DNA from: Tautonia marina
Lineage (GTDB): Bacteria; Planctomycetota; Planctomycetia; Isosphaerales; Isosphaeraceae
Assembly (NCBI RefSeq): GCF_009177065.1
Contig: NZ_WEZF01000026.1
Span: 1 to 64,000, forward strand
Reading direction: 5' to 3'
Length of the DNA: 64,000 nt
Part shown: positions 25,431-33,628 of the stretch, one piece after another
How positions within the stretch are numbered: the stretch's first letter is position 1
Layout of the letters: every line of letters begins with the position of its first letter
Made by a program: the position numbers and the translations under genes
The notes under the pieces: model-generated
Database searches by the model: none
Seen by the model: only the letters and a program-made list of their open reading frames with translations
What the model was told of the DNA's origin: nothing

Positions 25431-26750
25431 TCAGCGCTGCAGGTCGTAGAGGTCTCGGGGAGAGTCGTGCAGGATTTGCTGGAGCAGGGCCGGCAGATCC
25501 TCCTCCCTCGCAAAGCCCGATTCCACCTGATGCGCTAGGGCCGAGGCAATCGCCCGCTTGATGACCTGGAGCTTGCCATACGCCCATTCGACCGAATACG
25601 AGTCGCTCAGATAGGCGCAGAACTTCGTCATCGGCACCACCTGCGACCGCAAGGCAAAGTGCCGCTCGATCAAGGACGGGAAGAACGTGTGCCACCAGTA
25701 GCCCGACGTGTAAACGTTCGGGAACTGCCGGGCCAGCACGGCGACCTCCTGCGACAGCACGTCGGAGGCCATCATGATGTCGAACCGGGCATTGCCGAAT
25801 TCGTGGAACGTCCTTGCCATCTCGCTCGTCCAGTTCGGCTGGAACCGAGGGATGCTCTTGCCGTCACAGATGAAATATTCGGCGCCAACGGCAATCTGCA
25901 CCGCCTTACGTCGCTCGTGGTGCCATTCCAGAATCGCCCAGGTCACCGCGTCCACCAGAGCATCGACATCGGCCTCGGTCTGGTCCTTCGCCGTTCCGAT
26001 CCGGGCGAGAATGGCGTCGATCGTGGCCGGATCGGGCCGTCGGAATCGCTGCTCAATCGGAATGAACGTGTTGGTGAACCGCACCGGCCCGGTCACGGTC
26101 CGATCGAGCCAGCCCTGCACCGCCCGAGACAGCTCGCCCGACGATCCCGGATGCGATCCGAACGCCTGACTCAACGCCTCGAAATAGTCCAGCTTCCGCG
26201 TCCTGCCGGTGAAGAACGGGTCGAGGTCGGTGGCCACTCCCGGGCAAAACAGGTAGTGCGCATCGAGCATAAACAGCGCATCGGGCGCAACGCTACTTGA
26301 CGCTTCCCCCCGATTGCCCAGGCTGGTCACAAAGGTCTGAATGTTGCAGCGATCCCGAAGCACATGGGCCGGCCACTCCGGGTCTTTCCCCTTGGCTTCG
26401 ACCCGGTCGAGCAGGTCGCGGTAGTTCGCTTCTGTGACCTCCGGCTCGGCGAATTCGTACAGATCCCAGAGAATCCGGTAGACGCACCACGACATCGCCG
26501 TGTTCCGCATCCGCTTCAGGTACGGAATCATCCGACGGATGCGTTCATCGGTCGGCAACGCTGGGTCGAGGTCCTCCTTCGGCATTCCGACGGCGATCAG
26601 CTCGGTCTGAACCCAGTGGTAGCCGAACAGGGCGGTCAGGTCGGTGGCCGACGGCCGATCGCAATGGATGTGCGTGTGCGGGTCGATGATCGGCGTGTCG
26701 TCAATCAGGCGTTCAATCGACTGGGCCAATCCGGGGAGGCTCGTGAACAT
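25431..26750 (-). CDS. Glucuronate isomerase-like amidohydrolase-fold protein
   Basis: The 439-residue protein resembles uronate isomerase (UxaC). It begins LIDDTPIIDPHTHIHCDRP with the metal-binding HTH. It continues with an ALFGYHW segment and WCVYRILWDLY. It has long helical regions and a C-terminal HTFFPSLIERHF/LSDSYSVEWAYGK region. UxaC interconverts uronates and ketouronates. The His-x-His of the first strand is kept, but identity to true UxaC cannot be judged by eye and it may be a distinct branch. The ATG at 26750 is chosen; an ATG at 26813 is the alternative. The glycosyltransferase follows one base after its stop. Confidence 0.72.
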   Translation of the reverse strand: MFTSLPGLAQSIERLIDDTPIIDPHTHIHCDRPSATDLTALFGYHWVQTELIAVGMPKEDLDPALPTDERIRRMIPYLKRMRNTAMSWCVYRILWDLYEFAEPEVTEANYRDLLDRVEAKGKDPEWPAHVLRDRCNIQTFVTSLGNRGEASSSVAPDALFMLDAHYLFCPGVATDLDPFFTGRTRKLDYFEALSQAFGSHPGSSGELSRAVQGWLDRTVTGPVRFTNTFIPIEQRFRRPDPATIDAILARIGTAKDQTEADVDALVDAVTWAILEWHHERRKAVQIAVGAEYFICDGKSIPRFQPNWTSEMARTFHEFGNARFDIMMASDVLSQEVAVLARQFPNVYTSGYWWHTFFPSLIERHFALRSQVVPMTKFCAYLSDSYSVEWAYGKLQVIKRAIASALAHQVESGFAREEDLPALLQQILHDSPRDLYDLQR

Positions 26751-26853
26751 GAGGACGGTTTCCGTGAAGTCGGGACGGCTCGAAGCGACCGCCGTTGCGA
26801 GGGCCGCGAGCATTCTCGGACGAGGCCCTTCGCCTGTCAACGAGACCCCGCCC

Positions 26854-26882
26854 GTGCCCTCGGCGAGCCGATCCGCTATAAT
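26854..26882 (+). promoter_or_regulatory. Candidate promoter with a perfect TATAAT
   Basis: TATAAT at 26877-26882 is a perfect -10 box in very GC-rich surroundings. It has a weak -35 (GTGCCC, 26854-26859) at 17-base spacing. It lies in the divergent intergenic region and reads toward the UvrB/UvrC-motif gene, whose ATG is 73 bases downstream. Confidence 0.5.
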
Positions 26883-26954
26883 ACCTCTGGGACCGCTCCA
26901 GCGCCCGCCCACGGACCCGGACCATTTTTCCCAGTCGCCGAACCGGGAGCGATT

Positions 26955-27773
26955 ATGCGGCGCGATATTGACGAGGCCCTTCGGGGCTGGCCCTACGACC
27001 CCGAGTTCGACGAGGTCGAAGCCCGAGAAATCCTGGCGCGCGACGGTCGTACCGTCCTCCAGATCCGGGTCGATCTTGGCGTGCTTCAGATGGAACTCGA
27101 CGGCCGACCCGACGGCGCACGACCTCGCGGCTTCTTGACCTACCTCGACTACCTCCGCCATCGCTCCAAATTCCGGAGGCGTCGGCGATCACAGGCCGCC
27201 GCCGATCCCGGCCCGGTCGGATGGTCGATGACGCCCGAACACTGCGCCGAGGCCGACCGCGAACTCGTGCAGTTCTACCACCGCCGTGTCGCCTTCCTCA
27301 CGCTCCAGCACTACGAGCGTGCCCTCCGCGACGCCGAGCACAGCCTCAACCTGATGGATTTCATCGCCGACTTCGGCCCGACCCCCGAATACGTCGAGCG
27401 TCACGAGCGCCTTCGCGCCGGCATCCTTTTCGACCGGACTCAGGCCTCCGCCGCCCTCGCTCTGGAACGGACCAGCCCCGAGGAAGCAATCGACGCCATC
27501 CGCGAGGGGATCGACCGGCTCGAACGTCACGCCCGGACCCTCCTCGAAATGGACGATCTCGACGACTTCGAGGCCCTCGAACTCCCCCCGGGCGAACTCG
27601 AAACGCCGACCGTCGCCTACATCGAGCGCCTCCGCCGCCTGGAAGGGGAGGTCCGGCATCATTTCGAGGTCCCCAAGACCCTCCGCGAACAGCTCGACGA
27701 GGCGGTCGAACACGAAGACTACGAACGCGCCGCCCGCCTCCGCGACCAGATCCGCTCCCGAAGCCGCTCCTGA
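26955..27773 (+). CDS. UvrB/UvrC-motif protein
   Basis: The 272-residue protein is mostly charged helix. Its C-terminus carries a UVR motif (LREQLDEAVEHEDYERAARL then RDQI, about 240-263), a short hairpin that in UvrB and UvrC mediates their interaction. The N-terminal ~80 residues form an unrecognised small domain (REILARDGRTVLQIRVDLG) ending in an Arg-rich stretch, followed by coiled helices. No nuclease or helicase motif is present, so a direct role in excision repair is not shown. GGGAG lies 5 bases before the ATG. Confidence 0.75.
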   Translation: MRRDIDEALRGWPYDPEFDEVEAREILARDGRTVLQIRVDLGVLQMELDGRPDGARPRGFLTYLDYLRHRSKFRRRRRSQAAADPGPVGWSMTPEHCAEADRELVQFYHRRVAFLTLQHYERALRDAEHSLNLMDFIADFGPTPEYVERHERLRAGILFDRTQASAALALERTSPEEAIDAIREGIDRLERHARTLLEMDDLDDFEALELPPGELETPTVAYIERLRRLEGEVRHHFEVPKTLREQLDEAVEHEDYERAARLRDQIRSRSRS

Positions 27774-27804
27774 GGCGGTATTTACGAACACCTTCCCGGG
27801 TTTG

Positions 27805-27912
27805 GGGTGGCCCCGGTTACTCGCCAACCGGGGCGGCTCCGCCGCAAGAGGTCCCGAAGGCGGGGGATCATCTCTCGTCGCTGCGCGACCCCGATTGGTG
27901 AGCAATCGGGGC
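27805..27912. repeat. Dispersed nested inverted repeat, copy 1
   Basis: The left arm at 27805-27833 and the right arm at 27889-27912 are inverted copies. Each arm is itself a small hairpin with a CCCCGGTT/AACCGGGG-type stem. The spacer between them is about 55 bases. The same arrangement with nearly the same arms occurs at 40455-40569. The element follows the UvrB/UvrC-motif gene by about 30 bases and contains no gene. Confidence 0.8.
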
Positions 27913-27987
27913 CTCTCAGCTCGGTGGAACCGCTCTCACCGTCGTCGGGAATCGGATTGCGGAGACTGGCCGATCAATCCGCCGCCC

Positions 27988-28881
27988 TCAATGCCCGCCG
28001 CCCAGCGGCCAGGCCACCTCCGCCGCCCTCACAATCGGCCCTTCCACGCACACCCGTTTCAGGTCGGTCGAGCCGTCGGCCTGTCGCATCGGCACGACGC
28101 AGCTAAAACAGGCCCCGAAGCCGCACGACATCTGGTTTTCAAGCGACACGTCGCACGGAATCCCTTCCCGATCGGCAATCCCCGCCAGCACGCTGAGCAT
28201 CGCCGGAGGCCCGCACCCGACAAGCTTGCTCGGCCGGTGCCCCGCTTGCAACCGCTGCTCCAGCAAGGTCGTCACGAACCCGTGAAAGCCTGCTGATCCG
28301 TCGTCGGTCGCCAGTGCCACGCGGATGCCGGCCCGCTCGAAGTCCTCGACCCCCGCGGCAAGTTCCGCGGTGCGCACTCCGTAAAGCAACTCGCTCGACG
28401 ACGCGACCGGACCCGTCCAGCCGGTCGGCTCGGCCCCGTACGATTGCCGGCCGGTCCACCATCGACCGAGCGCGAGAAACGGCGTTTGCCCGATTCCCCC
28501 GGCCACGAACGTCACCGGGCCTCCGTCCTCGGGAGGGGGGCCGAAGCCGTTACCGAGCGGCCCCCAGACCTCCACGGTTTCCCCCGCCCGGCGCTCGGTC
28601 AGTGCGGCCGTGCCTCGACCGATCACCAGGTAAACAATGTCGATCGCTTCCGGAGTTCCCGAAGGCCCTGGCACAATGTCATACAACGCGAACGGTCGAC
28701 CGAAGAACGGGTCGGTCGAGCCCTGGCGCGTCGGCCGGATCATCAAGAACTGCCCCGGAATGATGCAACGCGCCATCTCCGGGGCCAGCAGCCGGATGCG
28801 GTACGTCCCCCTGGCGATCGGGACATTCTCGACGATCTCCACCGAACGATGCGCCGCACAGGCCGGAACCACCGCATCCAT
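27988..28881 (-). CDS. PyrK-like dihydroorotate dehydrogenase electron-transfer subunit
   Basis: The 297-residue protein has a ferredoxin-reductase layout. A beta-barrel carries the FAD-binding RPFALYD, then GRGTAALTERRAGETVEVWGP and the NAD-binding GGIGQTPF. A C-terminal 2Fe-2S site is formed by Cys-x4-Cys-x2-Cys (SCGFGACFSC) and a later Cys (RVCVEGP). This is the PyrK pattern; PyrK passes electrons from NADH to PyrD. No pyrD is adjacent. The ATG at 28881 has GGGAGGA upstream and is preferred to a GTG at 28902. Confidence 0.85.
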   Translation of the reverse strand: MDAVVPACAAHRSVEIVENVPIARGTYRIRLLAPEMARCIIPGQFLMIRPTRQGSTDPFFGRPFALYDIVPGPSGTPEAIDIVYLVIGRGTAALTERRAGETVEVWGPLGNGFGPPPEDGGPVTFVAGGIGQTPFLALGRWWTGRQSYGAEPTGWTGPVASSSELLYGVRTAELAAGVEDFERAGIRVALATDDGSAGFHGFVTTLLEQRLQAGHRPSKLVGCGPPAMLSVLAGIADREGIPCDVSLENQMSCGFGACFSCVVPMRQADGSTDLKRVCVEGPIVRAAEVAWPLGGGH

Positions 28882-28971
28882 CAGGCGACTTCCTCCCAAC
28901 ACCGGGCGATCCTTGAAACAAGTCCGGAAGACGACCCGTCACGCCGGGTTCCCGCGTTCAACCGCTCTCAA

Positions 28972-29026
28972 CCCTCACCCGCCGCTTCGCTTGCGGGGGA
29001 GAGGGTGGCCGCAGGCCGGGTGAGGG
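28972..29026. repeat. REP-like intergenic inverted repeat
   Basis: A perfect 10-base inverted repeat (CCCTCACCCG at 28972-28981 and CGGGTGAGGG at 29017-29026) encloses two smaller hairpins (CCGC/GCGG and GGCC/GGCC). It lies between the PyrK-like and RluB-like genes. This form of repeat is common in many GC-rich bacterial genomes. Confidence 0.7.
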
Positions 29027-29102
29027 GGGGCAGTCGCCTCGACTCGCTCGCAACCATCACTTGAAACGCGACGATTCGATTCCGCCCGCCCCTCCGCTCC
29101 GA

Positions 29103-30644
29103 TCACTCGTCCCCCGCAGGCTTCGACCGCCGCGACTTCGGCAACGGCTTCGGCCGACGCTTGGCAACCTGGCCGGGTGGCTTGATCGCCGGGCGCCGTC
29201 CGCCCGAGGGACCATTGCCGCCGCCGCCAATCGGCGGGCCACCAGGACCTCCGGAACTGCGACGCTTGGGACCAGCACCCGCCGATCCTCGACTCCGAGG
29301 CGGGCCGCCGCTGGCCGGCGGACGACCGGCCGGTGGCCGCGACCGAGGCCCGGCGGGCCGGGGCGGTCGTCCGGCCGGAGGAGGGCCGTCGAAGTTCCCG
29401 CTGAAGATCGGCGGAATCAACACCTCATCGGGCCCGTCGTCGAGCGAAGCCGGGCGTTTCCCTTTCACACCGGTCGGCGGTGGGGCGAACGAGCCGACAG
29501 CCCCTCGCCGGGGAACGCCTCCCGGTCGTCCTCCCCCCTGGTCCCGATCCCGACCGCCTCGCGGCGGGCCGCCGGGGCGCTTGCCCCTCGGACCATCGGC
29601 CGATCCGACCAGATGACCCATGCCCGACCGAGGGCCGGATGGGGCCGGTCCCCCTTCGGATTTCCGTCGAGGAGCCTCACGACGCTTGGCGTCTCGGGGC
29701 CGGAGCGACTCTCCGGAGGCAACCCGGCGAAGCATTGCGACCTCGTCCGGTTCCAGATACCGCCACTGACCGGCCGAAAGCCCCTTGAGCGTCACCGGCC
29801 CGACCGAAACGCGAGTCAAGCGCATGACCTTGTGGCCGAGTTTCGCCAGCATCCGGCGCACTTCGCGATTCTTCCCTTCGGCCAGGGTCAGCTCGATCAT
29901 CGTGGCTTCGCCGTGATTCGATTTCTCGTTCACGAACCGGGCCGATCGTGCCCTTGCCTTCCCTTCGGCAAGCCAGACCCCTTCCACCAGCTTGTCAATC
30001 ACTTCCGGCCCTGGCTTGCCGGCGACCAGCACGCGATACACCTTCTCAACCCCGAACTTCGGGTGCGCCAGCCGGTTGGCCAGCTCCCCGTCGTTGGTCA
30101 AGAGAATCAGGCCCGTGCTGTCCTCGTCGAGCCGACCGATCGGATAGACCCGTTGCGGCAAGTCGGGCACGATGTCGATGACCCGAGGCCGCCCGGACGG
30201 GTCGGAATTGGTCGTGACAAACCCCTTCGGCTTGTAGACGGCCAGATAAACGATCTTTTCCTGGCGAATCCGCTCGCCATCGACGGTAATCGTCGCCTGC
30301 GTCGGATCGACCCGCGTGGCCAGATCGCGCACGACCTGGCCATCCACCAGCACGCGACCCTGGAGAATCAGTTCTTCCACCGCTCTCCGCGAGCCGAGCC
30401 CGGCCGCCGCGAGCACTTTATTCAGGCGATCTCCTTCGCTCGACCCGCCGGATCGAGCCGGGCCACGCCCTGCCGACGACGATCGACGAGGACCCGCCGT
30501 CGGTCGCGGGCCGGATGACGGCCGCGGGCCGGTCGGAAGGCCGGCGGGCCGGGGTTTACGGTTCGATTGCGGACCCGCGCCCGACGTCGAGCCGGCGCGG
30601 CGGGGAGGCGGGCCACCGCCTCGGCGGGGTGGTCGTGCTGCCAT
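29103..30644 (-). CDS. RluB/RsuA-type pseudouridine synthase with long low-complexity tails
   Basis: This enzyme converts uridine to pseudouridine in ribosomal RNA. The 513-residue protein has an S4 RNA-binding domain (RLNKVLAAAGLGSRRAVEEL, 73-92) and a catalytic domain with YKPKGFVTT and Asp173 in GRLDEDSTGLILL. It ends the domain with GKNREVRRML and RVSVGPVTL. Typical RluB is 240-300 residues. Here about 70 residues at the N-terminus and about 200 at the C-terminus (311-513) are Gly/Pro/Arg/Ser-rich, with RPP/GGP-like repeats, and probably disordered and RNA-binding. AGGAAGAG precedes the ATG. Confidence 0.9.
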   Translation of the reverse strand: MAARPPRRGGGPPPRRAGSTSGAGPQSNRKPRPAGLPTGPRPSSGPRPTAGPRRSSSAGRGPARSGGSSEGDRLNKVLAAAGLGSRRAVEELILQGRVLVDGQVVRDLATRVDPTQATITVDGERIRQEKIVYLAVYKPKGFVTTNSDPSGRPRVIDIVPDLPQRVYPIGRLDEDSTGLILLTNDGELANRLAHPKFGVEKVYRVLVAGKPGPEVIDKLVEGVWLAEGKARARSARFVNEKSNHGEATMIELTLAEGKNREVRRMLAKLGHKVMRLTRVSVGPVTLKGLSAGQWRYLEPDEVAMLRRVASGESLRPRDAKRREAPRRKSEGGPAPSGPRSGMGHLVGSADGPRGKRPGGPPRGGRDRDQGGGRPGGVPRRGAVGSFAPPPTGVKGKRPASLDDGPDEVLIPPIFSGNFDGPPPAGRPPRPAGPRSRPPAGRPPASGGPPRSRGSAGAGPKRRSSGGPGGPPIGGGGNGPSGGRRPAIKPPGQVAKRRPKPLPKSRRSKPAGDE

Positions 30645-30793
30645 TGCGAATTCTCTTCCTGCGTCGGCGGACGCAACTCAATCGGAAAGGACTTAATGTG
30701 AAGCGCCGCCGACAAAAGCCACGGACCGGCGGGTCGTTCCTCATTCGTTGGTTCATCGAGTATACGATCGTTCCCCAGAAAGGTTCCAGGGAA

Positions 30794-31546
30794 TTACGCA
30801 GAAGTGTCCTGAGATTCGACTCTGCGATCGTTAGGGGCCTGATTCGAGGCTCCGGCCAACCCTTGCTCCAGGCGCACCTGGCCGGACCGGCCGATGTCAT
30901 CGAAGAAGTGACCCATCACCTTCCAGGTCTCACCGTCCCGCCGGAACTCGAAGGTCGCCGCCCCGGAGAAGCGGCGAGCCATCATGCCGCCCCCTTCCCG
31001 CCGCGGCAGGTTCTCCTCGAACGTGTACATGAAGCGGAGCGTCACCAGCTCGGCCATCATCCCGATGTGGAGGCTCCCCAGATCGCTGTGGACCCGCACC
31101 TGGCCGCCGCTCTCCGCCTCACGCTCGACCATCACACTGATCTGCTCCCAGGTCTGGGAGATCTTCATGAAATAGCCCGTGCGAAAGACCGATCCCGACT
31201 CCGACGGCGAGTACAGCTCGATCGTCCCGTGGTATTCCCCGGAGAGGTCGGACGGGGCCGGCAGCCCGGCCAGCCGGAACATCCACGTCCCCAGCTCGGT
31301 TCGCCAGACATAGGCGTCGAAGAGATTGATCAGGACGCCGAAAAGAATCAGCGCCGTGAAGCCGCCGAAGAAAAGGGCCTTCTCGGCGAGGTCCCAGTCG
31401 TCTCCCCCGTAGCGGCGAATCAGGACCAGGACCCCGTGCTGGGCCAGCGGGGTCAGGAAGGCGGTGATCAGGGCCAGCAGCGCGTACATCCGCGCCCGGC
31501 CTCCCAGCCCGCTGCTATAGATCGTGTAATCGTGGCCCTCGATCAT
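30794..31546 (-). CDS. Cap15/2TM-beta (S_2TMBeta)-like membrane protein, candidate orphan CBASS-type effector
   Basis: The 250-residue protein has two predicted membrane helices (about 20-42 and 55-79), then a Trp-Arg hinge and a beta-rich domain (100-228). The domain opens LSGEYHGTIE and continues QTWEQISVMVER, then a strand-turn-strand run and TFEENLP. It has a FSGAATFEF strand and WKVMGHFFDDIGRSGQVRL. This order matches the Cap15/S_2TMBeta family, in which two helices precede a beta-barrel that binds a cyclic nucleotide and triggers membrane disruption. No CD-NTase, E1/E2 or other CBASS gene is visible nearby. It starts 35 bases after the DUF1328 stop and may be in an operon with it. Homology is judged by pattern only. 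Confidence 0.55.
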   Translation of the reverse strand: MIEGHDYTIYSSGLGGRARMYALLALITAFLTPLAQHGVLVLIRRYGGDDWDLAEKALFFGGFTALILFGVLINLFDAYVWRTELGTWMFRLAGLPAPSDLSGEYHGTIELYSPSESGSVFRTGYFMKISQTWEQISVMVEREAESGGQVRVHSDLGSLHIGMMAELVTLRFMYTFEENLPRREGGGMMARRFSGAATFEFRRDGETWKVMGHFFDDIGRSGQVRLEQGLAGASNQAPNDRRVESQDTSA

Positions 31547-31581
31547 GGTCCAGGCCCCATCGTTCCGTGAAGTCCCGAGGC

Positions 31582-31755
31582 TCAGAGCCCGGTCGACGGC
31601 CCCTTGCGGCCCAGGATCAAGGAGACGACGAACAGGACCAGGAAGATGAAAAAGAGGATCTTGGCGATCCAGGCCGCGTCCTGCGCCAGTCCGCCGAACC
31701 CGAAGACGGCGGCCACGATGGCCACGACGAGGAAGATCAACGCATAGCGGATCAT
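31582..31755 (-). CDS. DUF1328 (YtjA) small membrane protein
   Basis: The 57-residue peptide begins [22 protein letters not shown] and has a second hydrophobic helix ending near LILGRK, which is the DUF1328 layout of two helices with a GFGG turn. It is a short inner-membrane protein of unknown function, often near stress or envelope genes. The stop TGA is at 31582-31584 and the start ATG at 31753-31755. The neighbours on both sides run in the same direction. Confidence 0.88.
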   Translation of the reverse strand: MIRYALIFLVVAIVAAVFGFGGLAQDAAWIAKILFFIFLVLFVVSLILGRKGPSTGL

Positions 31756-31906
31756 GGGTGCCTCACGGTGATGTCTGGGGAGGAGTGGGAACGAGTCGGT
31801 GGAATGAATGACGAACGCAACGATTCAGGTGACAACCCGATGACCTGTCCCGGCGCCAGGCCAGGCCACCCGGTTGTCGAGCCACCACGGCGGGTGACAG
31901 GTTTTC

Positions 31907-32338
31907 TCAGCGGTTGCTGTCTGGTTCTCCAGAGGGCTCGCCCCTGATCGCCTTGCCGGCCCCCTCGACCGCCTTGCCGGCGGCGTCGGTGTCGGAGCGG
32001 GCCTCCTCGCCGATCCCCGGGGCCGCGTCCTCGATCTTCCGGCCCGTCTCCTCCAGGCCGACGGACTCGGCCGCCTTGCCGACGGCATCGACGGTGCCCT
32101 CGGCGGCGCCGCCGACCGAATCGGCCGAGTCTTCGATGGCCTTGCCGGTCGCCTCGACCGCCCCGCCCATCATGTCGCGGGTCCCGTCGACGGCACTTCC
32201 TACGGCGTCGCGGGTCCCGTCGACGGCACCTTCCACGGCCTGCCCGGCCGCGTCCATGTCCGCCTCGATTTCCTCCTTCGAGCAGCCGGCAACCAGCGCC
32301 AGCACCATGGCCAGCCCGGCCATCATTGGTCGATTCAT
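31907..32338 (-). CDS. Lipoprotein made of 11-residue amphipathic repeats
   Basis: The 143-residue protein starts with a lipoprotein signal peptide (MVLALVAGCSKEE, Cys19 in the lipobox). The mature part is built from about six 11-residue repeats, such as DGTRDAVGSAV and DGTRDMMGGAV, rich in Gly/Ala with spaced acidic and basic residues. This 11-mer pattern recalls LEA/apolipoprotein-type amphipathic helices, known to protect or coat membranes. Two repeats share an identical 23-base DNA core at a 33-base period (32174-32229), which suggests recent tandem duplication. It lies upstream of the DUF1328 and Cap15-like genes. Confidence 0.8.
   Translation of the reverse strand: MNRPMMAGLAMVLALVAGCSKEEIEADMDAAGQAVEGAVDGTRDAVGSAVDGTRDMMGGAVEATGKAIEDSADSVGGAAEGTVDAVGKAAESVGLEETGRKIEDAAPGIGEEARSDTDAAGKAVEGAGKAIRGEPSGEPDSNR
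32174..32229. repeat. Direct repeat, 33-base period, inside the repeat lipoprotein gene
   Basis: Two identical 23-base copies (32174-32196 and 32207-32229) are spaced at 33 bases, which equals one 11-residue protein repeat. The period keeps the reading frame, so copy number could change without frameshift. Confidence 0.85.
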
Positions 32339-32540
32339 CGGAAGATGCTCCTGAGTTTCAAGCGGTCACGACGGGTGGCGAGCTCACGCGGCTCGCCTTC
32401 CTGTCGCATGGATGATGAGGTGTCGTGAGTGGTCACATCAAGCGATATGCCGGGCCGACGATCCGATCCCGGCTCAAGCGAGAACCCCCGGCCACGATGC
32501 AGGGGGTGCTCAAGTTGAATCGAGGGTTGGCTCCCTCGCG

Positions 32541-33263
32541 TCAACTCCGGCTTCGGCGTCGCTGCCGGTACGCGCCGAGCCCGATCAGCACCACAGCCAT
32601 GCCGCCCATCGCCAGAGTGGAAGGCTCAGGAACCGCTGATACCTCCGTGGCATTCACCTGGAATAGGATTGGAGCCGGGCCGTTCCGGGGATCGGAGAAC
32701 GGATTTTCCAACGCGGTCCAGCCGTCAGTACCATACCCGGCATAGGACGTGTCTCCGATTGACCAGCCAGCCAGACCCGTTTGGTTAGGATCGCCCGTGA
32801 AATTCCAGAAGAAATTGTCATTCACATTCGCAGAAACCATTAACCAGTAGGATGTGTTCGCGGACAGCTGCAGCATGTTCTGCGGCGTGAACGTGATCTC
32901 CTCGGCCGATGAGCTTGGGTTGGAGCCCAGAAAACTCACGAGAGGGGTCGTCCCTGGCAAACCGCTGAGATCCGCGAAGAGTGCAACGCTCACGGACCCG
33001 CTGGGAGTCTCAAACACTCCGAGATTAAGCACGACCGAGTCCAGAATCCAACCTGGCCCTGAGCCGGTCGTGAATTGATTGGCAACTGGAGAATCTAGGA
33101 GCGTCGACCCACTGCCGATCCTCCACGCGGAATCCTGTGTGTTGCTGAGGTTGGAGACCACTAGACCGGCCCTGGCGTGGGAATCAGCCGAGGACCAAAG
33201 GCCGAGGACCAGTACGACGAGAGCCGAGGTCGAGTAGAACGGGTGGCTGGGAATCCTGGTCAT
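32541..33263 (-). CDS. PEP-CTERM sorting-signal exported protein
   Basis: The 240-residue protein has an N-terminal signal peptide and a beta-rich body with Ser/Thr/Asn-rich strands. It looks like the choice-of-anchor type. It ends in a PEP-CTERM signal: VPEPSTLAMGGM, a hydrophobic helix and a final basic RQRRR. This signal directs processing by an exosortase (XrtA/EpsH-type). No exosortase gene is in the window. The body includes two Trp-containing blocks (SANTSYWLM, DNFFWNFTG). It is a candidate extracellular or cell-surface protein. Confidence 0.9.
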   Translation of the reverse strand: MTRIPSHPFYSTSALVVLVLGLWSSADSHARAGLVVSNLSNTQDSAWRIGSGSTLLDSPVANQFTTGSGPGWILDSVVLNLGVFETPSGSVSVALFADLSGLPGTTPLVSFLGSNPSSSAEEITFTPQNMLQLSANTSYWLMVSANVNDNFFWNFTGDPNQTGLAGWSIGDTSYAGYGTDGWTALENPFSDPRNGPAPILFQVNATEVSAVPEPSTLAMGGMAVVLIGLGAYRQRRRSRS

Positions 33264-33628
33264 ATCGGATGTTCTCCCGAGTTTGGGGCTTCATGAAGGC
33301 GCAGGGGCGATTGAATCGGGGAGCCCTCGGGCGCCACGGGCTGAGGAGAACTCGCCATCTACAACCGGCGACCGTCGAACGGCCCTCCTCTCCTCTTCTT
33401 GGGGGTGCCGGGCCGAAAGTTAGCACCCGCGGCGATAAATATTTTCGGAGACACTCCTCGAACAGACTTCCAAGCACTAGAATGTGTTCCAATGGGCCCC
33501 AGGCAGGATGCAACGTAGCGATCAGCCCCAGATCGCCCGAAATCCCAGTCTTGAAAACCAGATCCGTCGACGAGCCAGGTGAGCCCGATGGCCGTGCCGG
33601 AGGTTTCCGAGAACCTTGGAGGGACACC
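33264..33628. other. Divergent intergenic region without a gene
   Basis: These 365 bases separate the PEP-CTERM gene (minus) from the kinase gene (plus). Less GC-rich patches include ATAAATATTTT near 33436-33446 and a TAGAAT at 33478-33483 that could be a -10 box for the kinase gene, but no matching -35 is visible. No hairpin or conserved ORF is seen. The open frame that extends the kinase gene upstream lacks a start with a ribosome site. Confidence 0.5.

Noticed and set aside
30794-31546. A full CBASS operon around the Cap15-like protein
   Set aside because: No CD-NTase, E1/E2 or ubiquitin-like gene is found on either side. Only the effector-like gene is present.
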